15,357 nt of DNA, taken from Acidobacteria bacterium 37-71-11 (GTDB lineage: Bacteria > Acidobacteriota > Thermoanaerobaculia > Thermoanaerobaculales > Thermoanaerobaculaceae). Shown piece by piece: positions 6,699 through 15,357 of this stretch; the first letter of the stretch is position 1, and every line of letters begins with the position of its first letter. The stretch spans positions 1-15,357 of the forward strand of contig NCBR01000066.1 of NCBI GenBank assembly GCA_002279285.1, written 5' to 3'. The translations under genes and the position numbers were made by a program. The notes beneath the pieces were generated by a model. It ran no database searches, was not told the DNA's origin, and saw nothing but the letters and a program-made list of their open reading frames with translations.

Positions 6699-6898
6699 GT
6701 CTCCTCTTGTTCGTCTTCCTCGTCGCCTTCGGCGTGCACGAAGTACTGGGCGCAGCGTTTGGAGCAGAAGTGTCTTCCATACTCGAATGTTGCACACTTG
6801 AAGCAGGCGACGTGCCCGCAAACGGGACACTTGGATAGCGCCCAGACGGGGTACTCCCTGCCGCACGTCTCGCACACCCCGACGTTGCGCCCTGGCAC
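6695..6898 (-). CDS. Small eight-cysteine zinc-ribbon protein
   Basis: A 67-residue protein with Cys9/Cys12, Cys24/Cys27, Cys32/Cys35 and Cys45/Cys49. The pattern is three CxxC knuckles and an FCSKRC motif like that of TRASH/MYM-type zinc fingers. Two zinc sites are likely. The last ten residues are almost all Asp/Glu. The start is a GTG at 6898. A longer frame exists upstream but is basic and low in pattern, and it runs into the divergent promoter region. No ribosome site precedes the GTG, which lies 6 bases after a GATACT hexamer, so a leaderless transcript is likely. No family name is recognised. It could be a nucleic-acid or protein-binding adaptor. It lies upstream of the aminomutase-like gene on the same strand, with 53 bases between them. 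Confidence 0.8.
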   Translation of the reverse strand: MPGRNVGVCETCGREYPVWALSKCPVCGHVACFKCATFEYGRHFCSKRCAQYFVHAEGDEEDEQEET

Positions 6899-6904
6899 GA
6901 CCCA

Positions 6905-6933
6905 AGTATCGCCTGCGCCGCGCCCGAGCGCAA
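6905..6933 (-). promoter_or_regulatory. Promoter of the zinc-ribbon gene
   Basis: On the minus strand, TTGCGC (6933-6928), a 17-base spacer and GATACT (6910-6905) form a weak sigma70-like promoter. The GTG start codon follows six bases after GATACT, so transcription would begin at or next to the start codon. It is divergent from the tRNA promoter. Confidence 0.4.
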
Positions 6934-6947
6934 GCGGACGCGACGGC

Positions 6948-6976
6948 TTGTCGCCCGTCGCGGCCGAGGATACAAT
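6948..6976 (+). promoter_or_regulatory. Promoter of the tRNA-tilS-hpt-ftsH cluster
   Basis: TTGTCG (6948-6953), a 17-base spacer and TACAAT (6971-6976) make the best sigma70-type promoter in the window. It lies 13 bases before the mature 5' end of the tRNA. Since only five bases separate the tRNA from tilS, this promoter probably also serves tilS and the genes after it. Confidence 0.75.
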
Positions 6977-6989
6977 TCGCAGGCTACGT

Positions 6990-7064
6990 GCCGGCGTAGC
7001 TCAGCGGTAGAGCAGGGGTCTCATAAGCCCCGTGTCAGTGGTTCGATTCCACTCGTCGGCACCA
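6990..7064 (+). tRNA. tRNA with CAU anticodon (Met elongator, or Ile2)
   Basis: A complete 75-base cloverleaf with encoded CCA. The acceptor stem is GCCGGCG/CGTCGGC, with one G-T pair. The D arm is GCTC...GAGC. The anticodon stem is GGGGT/GCCCC around the loop CTCATAA, giving anticodon CAT. The T arm is AGTGG TTCGATT CCACT, the discriminator is A, then CCA. The G1-C72 pair excludes initiator tRNA. By default this is elongator tRNA-Met. The anticodon CAU is, however, also that of tRNA-Ile2, the substrate of TilS, whose gene starts five bases downstream. The acceptor-stem G4-C69 and G5-U68 differ from the C4-G69/C5-G68 pairs TilS favours in E. coli, which leans towards Met. Confidence 0.95.
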
Positions 7065-7069
7065 TATCC

Positions 7070-8392
7070 ATGACCTTCAACGGCTTCGCAGCCGCCTTCC
7101 GTCGCCGTTTCCCCGACATCGTCGGACGCCCGGTTCTGGTCGCGCTCTCCGGAGGGGCCGACTCGGTCGCCCTGGCGTGCATCCTCCACGAGGTTGCCGC
7201 CGAACTCGGCTGCGAGATCGCCGCGGCCCACGTGCACCACCACTTGCGCGGCGCCGAGGCAGACGCCGACGCCCGCCACTGCGAAGCGCTGTGCGGCCGG
7301 CTCGGGGTGAGGCTGGCCGTCGAGCACCTCGACCCGGGGGCCCCGACCGGCGTGTCCCGCGAGGCGTGGTGGCGCCGGGAACGCTACCGGACGCTGGAGG
7401 CCGTGCGGGAGCGCTTCTCGTGCGCGGCGGTGGCCACCGCGCACACGCTCGACGACCAGGCGGAGACCGTCCTCATGAAACTGCTGCGCGGTTCCGGCCC
7501 GCGCGGCGTGGCGGGGGTGCGCCGGCGCAGCGGGACCGTCATCCGGCCGCTGCTCGACGTTCCGCGCTCGGCGCTGCGCGGCTACCTGACCGGCCGCGCC
7601 ATCGCGTGGCGCGAGGACGCCAGCAACGCCGACCTGGCCTTCCCGCGCGCAAGGGTCCGCCACGAGCTGCTGCCCGCGCTGGCGGCGGCGTTTCCCGGTG
7701 CCGCGGCGCACCTCGCGGCGTTCGCGGCCGCCCTGGCCGAGGACGAGACGTACCTGGGGGGGCTACTGTGCGAGCGCGGCGTTTGGCCCGAGATCGGCCG
7801 GCCGGTGGCGGTGGGAGTTGTGGCGGCACTCCCGCGCGCCCTGGCGGTGCGCTGGGCGCTGGAACTGGCAGGGCGGTTGCCCTTGGCTGAGCCCCCTTCC
7901 CGGAGCCAGCTCGAGGCCGTGCTGGCGATGCTCGACGGGTCGGGGCCGGGGGCCGTCGACCTCGGCCGCCGGTGGGTGCTGCGCCGGCGCGGCGGGGTGC
8001 TGGCGCTGTGTCCGCCGCCGCTCGAGCCGTTCGCGCCCAAGGCCGTCACGGTGCCGTCGCGCGTGGAACTCGCGGGGGGGTTTGTCGGGCGGGTGGGTGT
8101 GGTGGGCCCTGCGCCGGGAAAGCACCGGGCCCATCTCCGGGCTGAGGCGGAGGACCTCCCCCTGGTGTGGCGGCCGGTCGCGGCCGGCGAGCGTTTCCGC
8201 GGGCGCCCCGTGGCGCGCCTGCTGGCGGCCGCCGGCGTGCCGGTCGAATGGCGGCGGGCATGGCCCACCCTGGTGGCGGGTGGTACGATGATGTGGCTTC
8301 CTGCCGTCGGGGTTGCCGATGGGTGGGTTGCGAACGGCGCCGACGGGGTGGTGGCCGGGCTGGAGGAGCCATGGGAACGCCGCGACAGGTGA
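7070..8392 (+). CDS. tilS: tRNA(Ile)-lysidine synthase
   Basis: A 440-residue TilS, which uses ATP to attach lysine to C34 of tRNA-Ile(CAU) so that it reads AUA and accepts isoleucine. The ATP-pyrophosphatase P-loop is LSGGADS (26-32). HVHHHLRGAEAD, ATAHTLDDQAETVLMKLLRG and SNADLAFPRARVRHELLP follow in the standard order. The C-terminal TilS_C domain has WRPVAAGERFRGRPVARLLAAAGVP and MWLPAVGVADGW. Length and domains are normal. The ATG at 7070 lies five bases after the tRNA's CCA. No ribosome site fits between them, so after tRNA 3' processing the mRNA would be nearly leaderless. The 3' end overlaps the next gene by 22 bases, indicating translational coupling. Confidence 0.96.
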   Translation: MTFNGFAAAFRRRFPDIVGRPVLVALSGGADSVALACILHEVAAELGCEIAAAHVHHHLRGAEADADARHCEALCGRLGVRLAVEHLDPGAPTGVSREAWWRRERYRTLEAVRERFSCAAVATAHTLDDQAETVLMKLLRGSGPRGVAGVRRRSGTVIRPLLDVPRSALRGYLTGRAIAWREDASNADLAFPRARVRHELLPALAAAFPGAAAHLAAFAAALAEDETYLGGLLCERGVWPEIGRPVAVGVVAALPRALAVRWALELAGRLPLAEPPSRSQLEAVLAMLDGSGPGAVDLGRRWVLRRRGGVLALCPPPLEPFAPKAVTVPSRVELAGGFVGRVGVVGPAPGKHRAHLRAEAEDLPLVWRPVAAGERFRGRPVARLLAAAGVPVEWRRAWPTLVAGGTMMWLPAVGVADGWVANGADGVVAGLEEPWERRDR

Positions 8393-8889
8393 TCGCGCCC
8401 GAGGTGATTGCGACGCGTGTCGCGGCGCTCGGGACGCGCATCGGCGCCGACTACGCCGGGCGCAAGCTCGTGCTGGTCGGGATGCTCAAAGGTGCGGCGG
8501 TGTTCCTCTCCGACCTGCTGCGCGCGATCGAGGGCGACGTGCGCTTCGAGCTGGTCAATGTGACGCACCAGGCCGAACCCCGCGGCGCGATCATCGAGCT
8601 CACCTACGCGACCCATGTGCACCTGGAAGGCGCGCACGCCCTCATCCTCAAGGACATCTGTCACTCCGGAGTGACCGAAAACTACCTGCTCACCCACCTT
8701 GCCCAACAGGGCCCGGCCAGCCTCGAGGTCGCGGCGCTCGTGAACCGGCCGCTCCTCCGCCGCGTCGCGCTGGAACCCAAGTACGTGGCCCTCGACGACG
8801 TTCCAACCGACCGGCTCGTCGGCTATGGCATCGAGTTCGAGGGCAGATGGGGGAATCTTCCCGGCATCAACGTCCTTGAGGGAGTGTGA
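8371..8889 (+). CDS. HPRT-like phosphoribosyltransferase with altered active site
   Basis: A 172-residue protein of the hypoxanthine phosphoribosyltransferase family. GGAGGAG at 8362-8368 supports the ATG at 8371, inside the end of tilS. The fold is clear: VLVGMLKGAAVFLSDLLRAI (34-53, the pyrophosphate-loop region), VGYGIEF (150-156) and NLPGINVL. The PRPP-binding motif, usually LIVEDIIDTGxT, reads LILKDICHSGVT (91-102). The first acidic residue is Lys94, and the catalytic-base aspartate is replaced by His98. The SSYG loop is replaced by VTHQAEP (64-70), the purine-contacting lysine is Arg126 and the late Asp is Glu155. Purine salvage activity is therefore doubtful. Its place between tilS and ftsH matches B. 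subtilis, where HprT with TilS is reported to act on ftsH expression, so a regulatory role is a reasonable guess. Confidence 0.88.
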   Translation: MGTPRQVIAPEVIATRVAALGTRIGADYAGRKLVLVGMLKGAAVFLSDLLRAIEGDVRFELVNVTHQAEPRGAIIELTYATHVHLEGAHALILKDICHSGVTENYLLTHLAQQGPASLEVAALVNRPLLRRVALEPKYVALDDVPTDRLVGYGIEFEGRWGNLPGINVLEGV

Positions 8890-8891
8890 CC

Positions 8892-8931
8892 GGGGCCGGA
8901 GCCCCATGACGGCGCCCCGGCGGTAGCCGGG
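8892..8931 (+). promoter_or_regulatory. Two tandem hairpins between hpt-like gene and ftsH
   Basis: GGGGC-CGGA-GCCCC (8892-8905) and CCCGGC-GGTA-GCCGGG (8916-8931) are perfect short stems with four-base loops, in the 81-base gap before ftsH. The second is followed by CGATTTCAG, a poor T-tract. They could attenuate or partly end transcription, or mark an mRNA processing site. No known riboswitch is recognised. Confidence 0.35.
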
Positions 8932-8970
8932 CGATTTCAGGGAACGCCACCGGAGGAGTTCGGAGAACAC

Positions 8971-11175
<2,205 letters not shown>

Positions 11176-11822
11176 CTGGACGCTGGCGGGGGCGCGCTGG
11201 TGGGCGCGCGGCGTCCTGCTCGGCGGTTTCGTCCGCCTGAGGCACGAAGGGCGGGAGCGGGTGCCGCGCGGCGAGCCGGTCGTGTTCATGGCCAACCACG
11301 AGTCGTGGCTCGACATCCCGGCGTTGCTGGCGGCGATTCCGGTGCAGGTGCGGTTCCTCGCCAAGAAGTCGCTGTTCAAGGTCCCGTTCCTGGGCTGGGC
11401 GATCGCGGCGATGGGCTTCATTCCCGTGGACCGCGAGAACCGGCGCGAGGCGGTGCGCTCCTTCGAGGAAGCCGCCGCGCGGATCCGCCGCGGCCGCTCC
11501 GTACTCCTCTTCCCCGAAGAGACGCGTTCGATGGACGGCAACTTGCTGCGGCTGCAGCGCGGCGGTTTTCTCATCGCAATCAAGGCGGGGATCCCGATCG
11601 TGCCGGTTGGGATCGAGGGCGCCGGCCGCTGCCTGGGCAAGCACAACTACCTGATCCGCCCGGGTACGGTCATCGTGCGGTTCGGCGATCCGATTCCCAC
11701 CGCCGGCCGCGGGGTGACGGAGAAGGGCGTGCTGATGGAGCGGGTGCGGGTCGAGATGGAGCGACTGCGCGGCAATTCCGGTCGCGCTGCGGCGGTTGCT
11801 GGTGATGCGGGGGGTGCGGACA

Positions 11823-12125
11823 ATGGTCACTGAGACGAAGGTCTGGGAAGCGCTCGGCACCGTGATGGACCCCGAGGTCCCGTTCTCGGTGGTGGACCTC
11901 GGCCTGGTGTACGGGGTCGAGGTCGCGCCGTCGGGCGCCGTCCGCGTGCAGCTCACGCTGACGACGCACGGCTGCCCGCTGGTGCGGCGGATCACGGACG
12001 ACGCGGCGGGTGCAATCCGCCGGGCCACGGGCGCCGAGGACGTGCAGGTCGAGATCGTCTGGGATCCGCCGTGGAACCCGGGTATGGCCGCGGCCTCGGT
12101 GCAGCAGCACTTCGGCTGGTCATAA
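11823..12125 (+). CDS. MIP18/DUF59 family Fe-S assembly protein
   Basis: A 100-residue single-domain MIP18 (DUF59, PaaD/SufT-like) protein. Members help place or mature iron-sulfur clusters. The signatures are DPEVPFSVVDLGLVYGVEV (16-34), LTLTTHGCP with the conserved Cys51, and the end segment VWDPPWNPG (79-87). The ATG at 11823 overlaps the end of plsC by 11 bases. The preceding GGGGGG could serve as a weak ribosome site. An in-frame ATG at 11805 is an alternative. mrp follows after 11 bases, so the two are certainly in one transcript, and mrp carries another DUF59 domain at its own N-terminus. A shared role in Fe-S delivery is the natural reading. Confidence 0.9.
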   Translation: MVTETKVWEALGTVMDPEVPFSVVDLGLVYGVEVAPSGAVRVQLTLTTHGCPLVRRITDDAAGAIRRATGAEDVQVEIVWDPPWNPGMAAASVQQHFGWS

Positions 12126-12136
12126 AGGAGAGATTG

Positions 12137-13180
12137 ATGGCGATTTCCGAGGCGGAGGTCCGCGAGGCTCTCAAGCAGGTCAAGTTCCCCGGGTTGTCCC
12201 GGGACATCGTTTCGTTCGGGTTCGTCCGCAGCGTGCAGGTCGAAGGCGACGTCGTCGCGGTCGAGATCGCGTTGACGACCGCGAACCCGCAGGCGGGCGA
12301 GGCCGTCGAACGGGACGCGCGGGTGGTTCTCGAGGCGCTCCCCGGCGTGCGCGAGGTCAAGCTCGGCTGCACGGTCCACGCGCCGCAGAACGCCCCCGCC
12401 GCCGCTCCGGCACGACGGGTGCTTCCCGGGGTGCGGTACAAGGTGGCGGTGGCCTCGGGCAAGGGTGGCGTCGGCAAGTCCACCGTGGCGGCCAACCTGG
12501 CGCTCGCCCTGCAGCGCGGCGGCGCAACCGTCGGCCTGCTCGACGCCGACATCTACGGCCCGTCGCAGCAGATGATGATGGGGTGCACCGACAAGCCGCG
12601 CGTGAACGCGGCGGAGAAGATCCTCCCCGTGGACGGCAACGGCGTGGCGGTGATGTCGCTCGGGTTCCTGATGGACCCGGACCAGCCGGTGATCTGGCGC
12701 GGGCCGATGGTGATGAAGGCGCTGCAGCAGTTCATCGAGGACGTCGAGTGGGGCACGCTCGACTACCTGGTGGTGGACCTGCCGCCGGGGACCGGCGACG
12801 CCCAGCTCACGATCACCCAACAGGTGCCGCTCGACGGCGCCGTGATCGTGACGACCCCGCAGGACGTGGCGTTGATCGACGCCCGCAAGGGCCTCGCGAT
12901 GTTTCAGAAGGTCAACGTCCCGGTGCTCGGGATGATCGAGAACATGTCGTCGTTCGTTTGCCCGCACTGCGGCGAACGCAGCGAGATCTTCAAGCACGGC
13001 GGCGGGCGGCGCACCGCCGAGCAGCTCGGCGTCCCGTTCCTGGGCGACATCCCGATCGACCCGGCGATCGTCCTCGGGGGGGACGCCGGGACGCCGATCG
13101 TGGCGTCGCACCCGGACTCGGCGGCGGCGAAGGCGTTCCTCGAGTTGGCCGCGGCCGTCCGCGAGCAGGTCGAGCGCTAG
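12137..13180 (+). CDS. mrp: Mrp/ApbC/NBP35-family Fe-S cluster carrier ATPase
   Basis: A 347-residue Mrp protein that binds a labile [4Fe-4S] cluster and transfers it to apoproteins in an ATP-dependent way. The N-terminal DUF59-type domain covers about 1-82. A Pro/Ala linker is followed by the deviant Walker A SGKGGVGKST (107-116), LLDADIYGPS (134-143) and the Walker B/switch VVDLPPGTGD (212-221). The cluster-binding CPHC (275-278) sits at the dimer interface in the family. AAAGGAGAG just before the ATG is a strong ribosome site. Length and all motifs are normal. It ends the plsC-DUF59-mrp group and faces the DsbA-like gene across a short gap (13181-13232) that holds only a weak imperfect stem, CGCGGCG...CGCCGCG. 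Confidence 0.96.
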   Translation: MAISEAEVREALKQVKFPGLSRDIVSFGFVRSVQVEGDVVAVEIALTTANPQAGEAVERDARVVLEALPGVREVKLGCTVHAPQNAPAAAPARRVLPGVRYKVAVASGKGGVGKSTVAANLALALQRGGATVGLLDADIYGPSQQMMMGCTDKPRVNAAEKILPVDGNGVAVMSLGFLMDPDQPVIWRGPMVMKALQQFIEDVEWGTLDYLVVDLPPGTGDAQLTITQQVPLDGAVIVTTPQDVALIDARKGLAMFQKVNVPVLGMIENMSSFVCPHCGERSEIFKHGGGRRTAEQLGVPFLGDIPIDPAIVLGGDAGTPIVASHPDSAAAKAFLELAAAVREQVER

Positions 13181-13232
13181 GCGCGGCCCGAGCCCTCGAC
13201 GCGGCGTTCCCGCGCGAGCGTCCGCGCCGCGG

Positions 13233-14377
13233 TCACTTCGGGTGTTGCACCGAGGCGGCGGGCTTTGGCGACGGCACCGGTGTCGGCGCCGCCACGACGA
13301 TCTCCGCCGCGCTCTCGGGGCGAACCAGTCCGGCTCCCCCCACGGCTGCGCCTCACCGTTGGCGTAGTAGGTCGGGGTGCCGGTCACCCCGAGACGGTAG
13401 CCGAGGTCGAGTTGGCGCAGGACGGTGTCGATGGCGGGGTCCTTGAGGTAGCACGCGCGGAACTTCTCGCTGGAGAGGTTGTGCTCGGAGAGGAAGGCGA
13501 ACACGGCGGGGTCCACCGTCTCGACGGTGAGGGTGTCCTGGAGGCGGTAGAACTCCTCCTTGAGCGCGACGATCCTGTCGGGCCAAAGGCTGCCGACGCA
13601 CTCGCCCGCGACCGCCGCCCGGAACGCCCACGGATGGGCGTTGAACAGCGGGAAGTTGACCAGCCCGTGGCGGATCTTGTCGCCGAACTTTGCGAGCACA
13701 GGCTTGACCTCGCCCCACCCGCGCTTGCACGCCGGGCACTGGAAGTCGGAGAACTCGACGACCTTGACCGGCGCCGTCTCGTGCCCCGGGTCCCACTGGA
13801 TGACGCTCGACTCGAGGATCTCCCGCCGCACGGCGCGCGGGTCGCGGTCGAGCGGCCAGGTGCCGCCGATCACCAGATACTTGCCGTCGGCCGTCACCGC
13901 CAGCGGCATGTGCATCGTGCCGTAGCCGGTCGCGACCTCGGCGGTGAGCTCGACCACCGCCCCGGGCCGCGTCGGGCTCATCGGCCACGGGATCTTCACC
14001 CTGCTGCTGAGCCAGGTGCTCATCGCCTCGGTGAGATGCTGCTGGACGAACAGCGGCAGCGTCGCGGGCGTGACCGGCGGGTCGACGGCGGGAAGCGGGA
14101 AGAGCAGCCCCGCAACCACCATCCTGGTCTTCAGGTCGGCGAGCAGCCCGACCTGGTCCTTGGCGTCCGGCTGGATGCTCGTGCGCTCGACGCGCACTTC
14201 CTGGTAGGAGCCCACGGGCGTGGCGCCGGTGGTGTTCTCGGTCAAGGTGAACACGCTCGCCGGCGCGTACGTCAGAAAGCCGCGCGCGAACGCCTTGAAC
14301 GCCTGTTCGGGAAGTCCTTGCGCTCCGGACGAAACCGCCGCCGCCAGCGCCATCGCCGCCACAACCCAACTCCGCAT
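13233..14377 (-). pseudogene. DsbA-like thiol-disulfide oxidoreductase with a one-base frameshift
   Basis: A secreted DsbA/DsbG-type thioredoxin-fold protein. The ATG at 14377 has GGAGG six bases upstream, and a signal peptide (residues 1-19) follows. An N-terminal domain of unknown type (about 25-185) precedes the thioredoxin part with CPAC (214-217, in EFSDFQCPACKRG) and the cis-proline segment GVTGTPTYYANGE (330-342). As sequenced, the frame after Trp346 turns into arginine-rich noise and stays open for kilobases across mrp. If the six-G run on the minus strand (plus 13336-13341) had seven Gs, the protein would continue as WGGAGLVRPESAAEIVVAA... and stop at 13235-13233, 381 residues in total. 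That stop lies just before mrp. So the gene is either mis-sequenced or carries a homopolymer frameshift near its end, which leaves the catalytic part intact. Confidence 0.85.
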
Positions 14378-14449
14378 GAGCATCCTCCGGTCCACCACCC
14401 GCGAAGGATAGCAAAAGCGGCCAAACGCCCGGCCGCGCGGCGGCTCCGC

Positions 14450-14479
14450 TTGGAACCGCGGCGCCCTCTCCTGTACAGT
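14450..14479 (+). promoter_or_regulatory. Promoter of folP
   Basis: TTGGAA (14450-14455), an 18-base spacer and TACAGT (14474-14479), then six bases to the GTG of folP. This fits a sigma70-type promoter with a leaderless transcript. It lies in the 108-base divergent gap with the DsbA-like gene. Confidence 0.55.
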
Positions 14480-14485
14480 TGGCAC

Positions 14486-15322
14486 GTGCTGGAGCGCAAG
14501 CTTGCGGAGCTGTGGCGGCGGGGGCGCCCGGCGGTGATGGGTGTCGTCAACGTCACACCGGACTCGTTCTCCGACGGGGGGCGGTTCGCCGCGCCCGACG
14601 CGGCGGTGGCGCATGCCCTCGCCATGTCCGATGCGGGGGCGGACGTCATCGACGTCGGTGGCGAGTCCACCCGCCCGGGCGCGGCGGCGGTACCGGTGGC
14701 GGAGGAGATCGAACGCGTGGTGCCGGTGGTTGCGGCGCTGGCCCGTTGCCGGCCCGCCGTGATCGTCTCGGTGGACACCTCCAAACCCGAAGTCGCCGCG
14801 GCCGCGCTGGCGGCCGGGGCGTCCCTCGTCAACGACGTCACGGCCGCACGCGATCCGCACATGCTCGCGGTCGTCGCCGGCCGCGGCGCCGGCATCGTCC
14901 TCATGCACATGCGCGGCGAGCCGGCCACGATGCAGCGCGACACGGCGTACGCCGACGTCGTCGCCGAGGTGCACGAGTTCCTCGCGGGCCGGGCCGCCGC
15001 CGCCGCCGCCGCGGGGATCCCGGCCGCACGGACCCTGCTCGACCCCGGCATCGGCTTCGGCAAGGACGCCGCCGCCAACCTTCGTCTCCTGGCGGCGCTG
15101 CCGGACCTCGCGGCGCTCGGCTGTCCAGTGGTCGTGGGCGCCTCGCGCAAGTCGTTCATCGCGGCGGTCACCGGCGGCGCGGGTCCTGAGGGACGCCTGG
15201 CCGGGTCGCTCGCGGCGGTCGCGGGCACGGTGCGATTGCCGCGGGCGATGGTGCGGGCGCACGACGTCCGCGAGACCGTGCAGTTCCTCACGCTGCTGGC
15301 GGCGGTGGAGGGGGCGGCTTGA
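14486..15322 (+). CDS. folP: Dihydropteroate synthase
   Basis: A 278-residue DHPS that condenses p-aminobenzoate with 6-hydroxymethyl-7,8-dihydropterin pyrophosphate in folate synthesis, the sulfonamide target. Signatures in order are MGVVNVTPDSFSDGG (18-32), DVGGESTRPGA (56-66), SVDTSKP (95-101), LVNDVTA (114-120), MHMRGEPATMQ (140-150), LLDPGIGFGK (184-193), VGASRKSFI (217-225) and VRAHDV (256-261). All are conserved, and the TIM-barrel length is normal. The GTG at 14486 is the only suitable start and has no ribosome site, but it lies at the expected start point of the promoter just upstream. An Ala-rich stretch (about 168-177, eight or more alanines) is a lineage-type low-complexity insertion in a helix. 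The stop overlaps the next gene's TTG. Confidence 0.97.
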   Translation: MLERKLAELWRRGRPAVMGVVNVTPDSFSDGGRFAAPDAAVAHALAMSDAGADVIDVGGESTRPGAAAVPVAEEIERVVPVVAALARCRPAVIVSVDTSKPEVAAAALAAGASLVNDVTAARDPHMLAVVAGRGAGIVLMHMRGEPATMQRDTAYADVVAEVHEFLAGRAAAAAAAGIPAARTLLDPGIGFGKDAAANLRLLAALPDLAALGCPVVVGASRKSFIAAVTGGAGPEGRLAGSLAAVAGTVRLPRAMVRAHDVRETVQFLTLLAAVEGAA

Positions 15323-15357
15323 GCGCGCTGTTCGCCGCGCTGCGCGAGGTCACGCGC
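15319..15357 (+). CDS. Start of next gene (partial; possibly diadenylate cyclase CdaA)
   Basis: TTG at 15319 overlaps the folP stop (TTGA) and is preceded five bases upstream by GGAGGGG (15307-15313), a good ribosome site. The 13 visible codons read MSALFAALREVTR. In many bacteria folP is followed by cdaA, whose product begins with a short amphipathic stretch before its membrane helices, and the residues fit that. This is an inference from gene order, since too little is present for a family call. Confidence 0.5.
   Translation, partial: MSALFAALREVTR

Noticed and set aside
6990..7064. Initiator tRNA-fMet
   Set aside because: The first acceptor pair is G-C, not the unpaired C1-A72 of bacterial initiators, and the anticodon stem lacks the three consecutive G-C pairs at the loop end.
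13200..13231. Terminator between mrp and the DsbA-like gene
   Set aside because: The CGCGGCG/CGCCGCG arms are separated by 18 bases and there is no T-tract on either side; this is weak in DNA of this composition.
14378..14449. Promoter for the DsbA-like gene
   Set aside because: TATCCT is present on the minus strand, but no -35 stands at a suitable distance, so the call would be too weak.

Overview
The window is about 15.4 kb of very GC-rich bacterial chromosome (roughly 70% G+C by eye) with dense, mostly housekeeping gene content and no phage, IS or CRISPR signature. The gene order tilS, hpt-like, ftsH, with folP further on and the start of another gene after it, together with a periplasmic DsbA-like protein, secreted cyclophilin and TM-anchored Ser/Thr kinase, suggests a Gram-negative, high-GC lineage. 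Acidobacteriota or a former deltaproteobacterial group are the best guesses, but this is inference and no marker here settles it.

Layout. (1) 14-2850, plus strand: an FtsB/DivIC-like division protein, a membrane-anchored Ser/Thr protein kinase with a TPR-like and beta-rich C-terminal half, and a secreted cyclophilin-type prolyl isomerase. (2) 2768-3949, minus strand: a secreted HExxH metallopeptidase-like protein, overlapping the isomerase at its 3' end and sharing a CATG with the next gene at its 5' end. (3) 3948-5282, plus strand: an RsbW-like anti-sigma kinase, a STAS anti-anti-sigma factor (start and stop overlap) and a stand-alone receiver protein. (4) 5267-5384: an island of heptamer repeats with a central perfect hairpin, filling the convergent gap. 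(5) 5385-6898, minus strand: a glutamate-1-semialdehyde aminomutase-like protein that lacks the PLP lysine, preceded by a small eight-cysteine zinc-ribbon protein. (6) 6948-11175, plus strand: a promoter, a CAU-anticodon tRNA, tilS five bases after the tRNA, an HPRT-like gene with an altered active site, and ftsH. (7) 11063-13180, plus strand: plsC, a MIP18/DUF59 protein and the Fe-S scaffold ATPase mrp/apbC. (8) 13233-14377, minus strand: a DsbA-like thiol oxidoreductase with an apparent one-base frameshift in a homopolymer. (9) 14450-15357, plus strand: folP with its own promoter, then the first 13 codons of the next gene.

The main points for follow-up are these. Two genes keep an intact fold but have lost catalytic residues: the HPRT-like protein between tilS and ftsH, and the aminomutase-like protein. 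The HPRT case is the more suggestive, because in Bacillus subtilis TilS and HprT act together on ftsH expression, so a pseudoenzyme kept at this exact place could be a regulator. A tRNA with the same anticodon as the TilS substrate sits directly in front of tilS. Several genes have a -10-like hexamer six to eight bases before the start codon, which points to leaderless transcripts. FtsH runs on for about 125 residues of non-coding-looking sequence into plsC.
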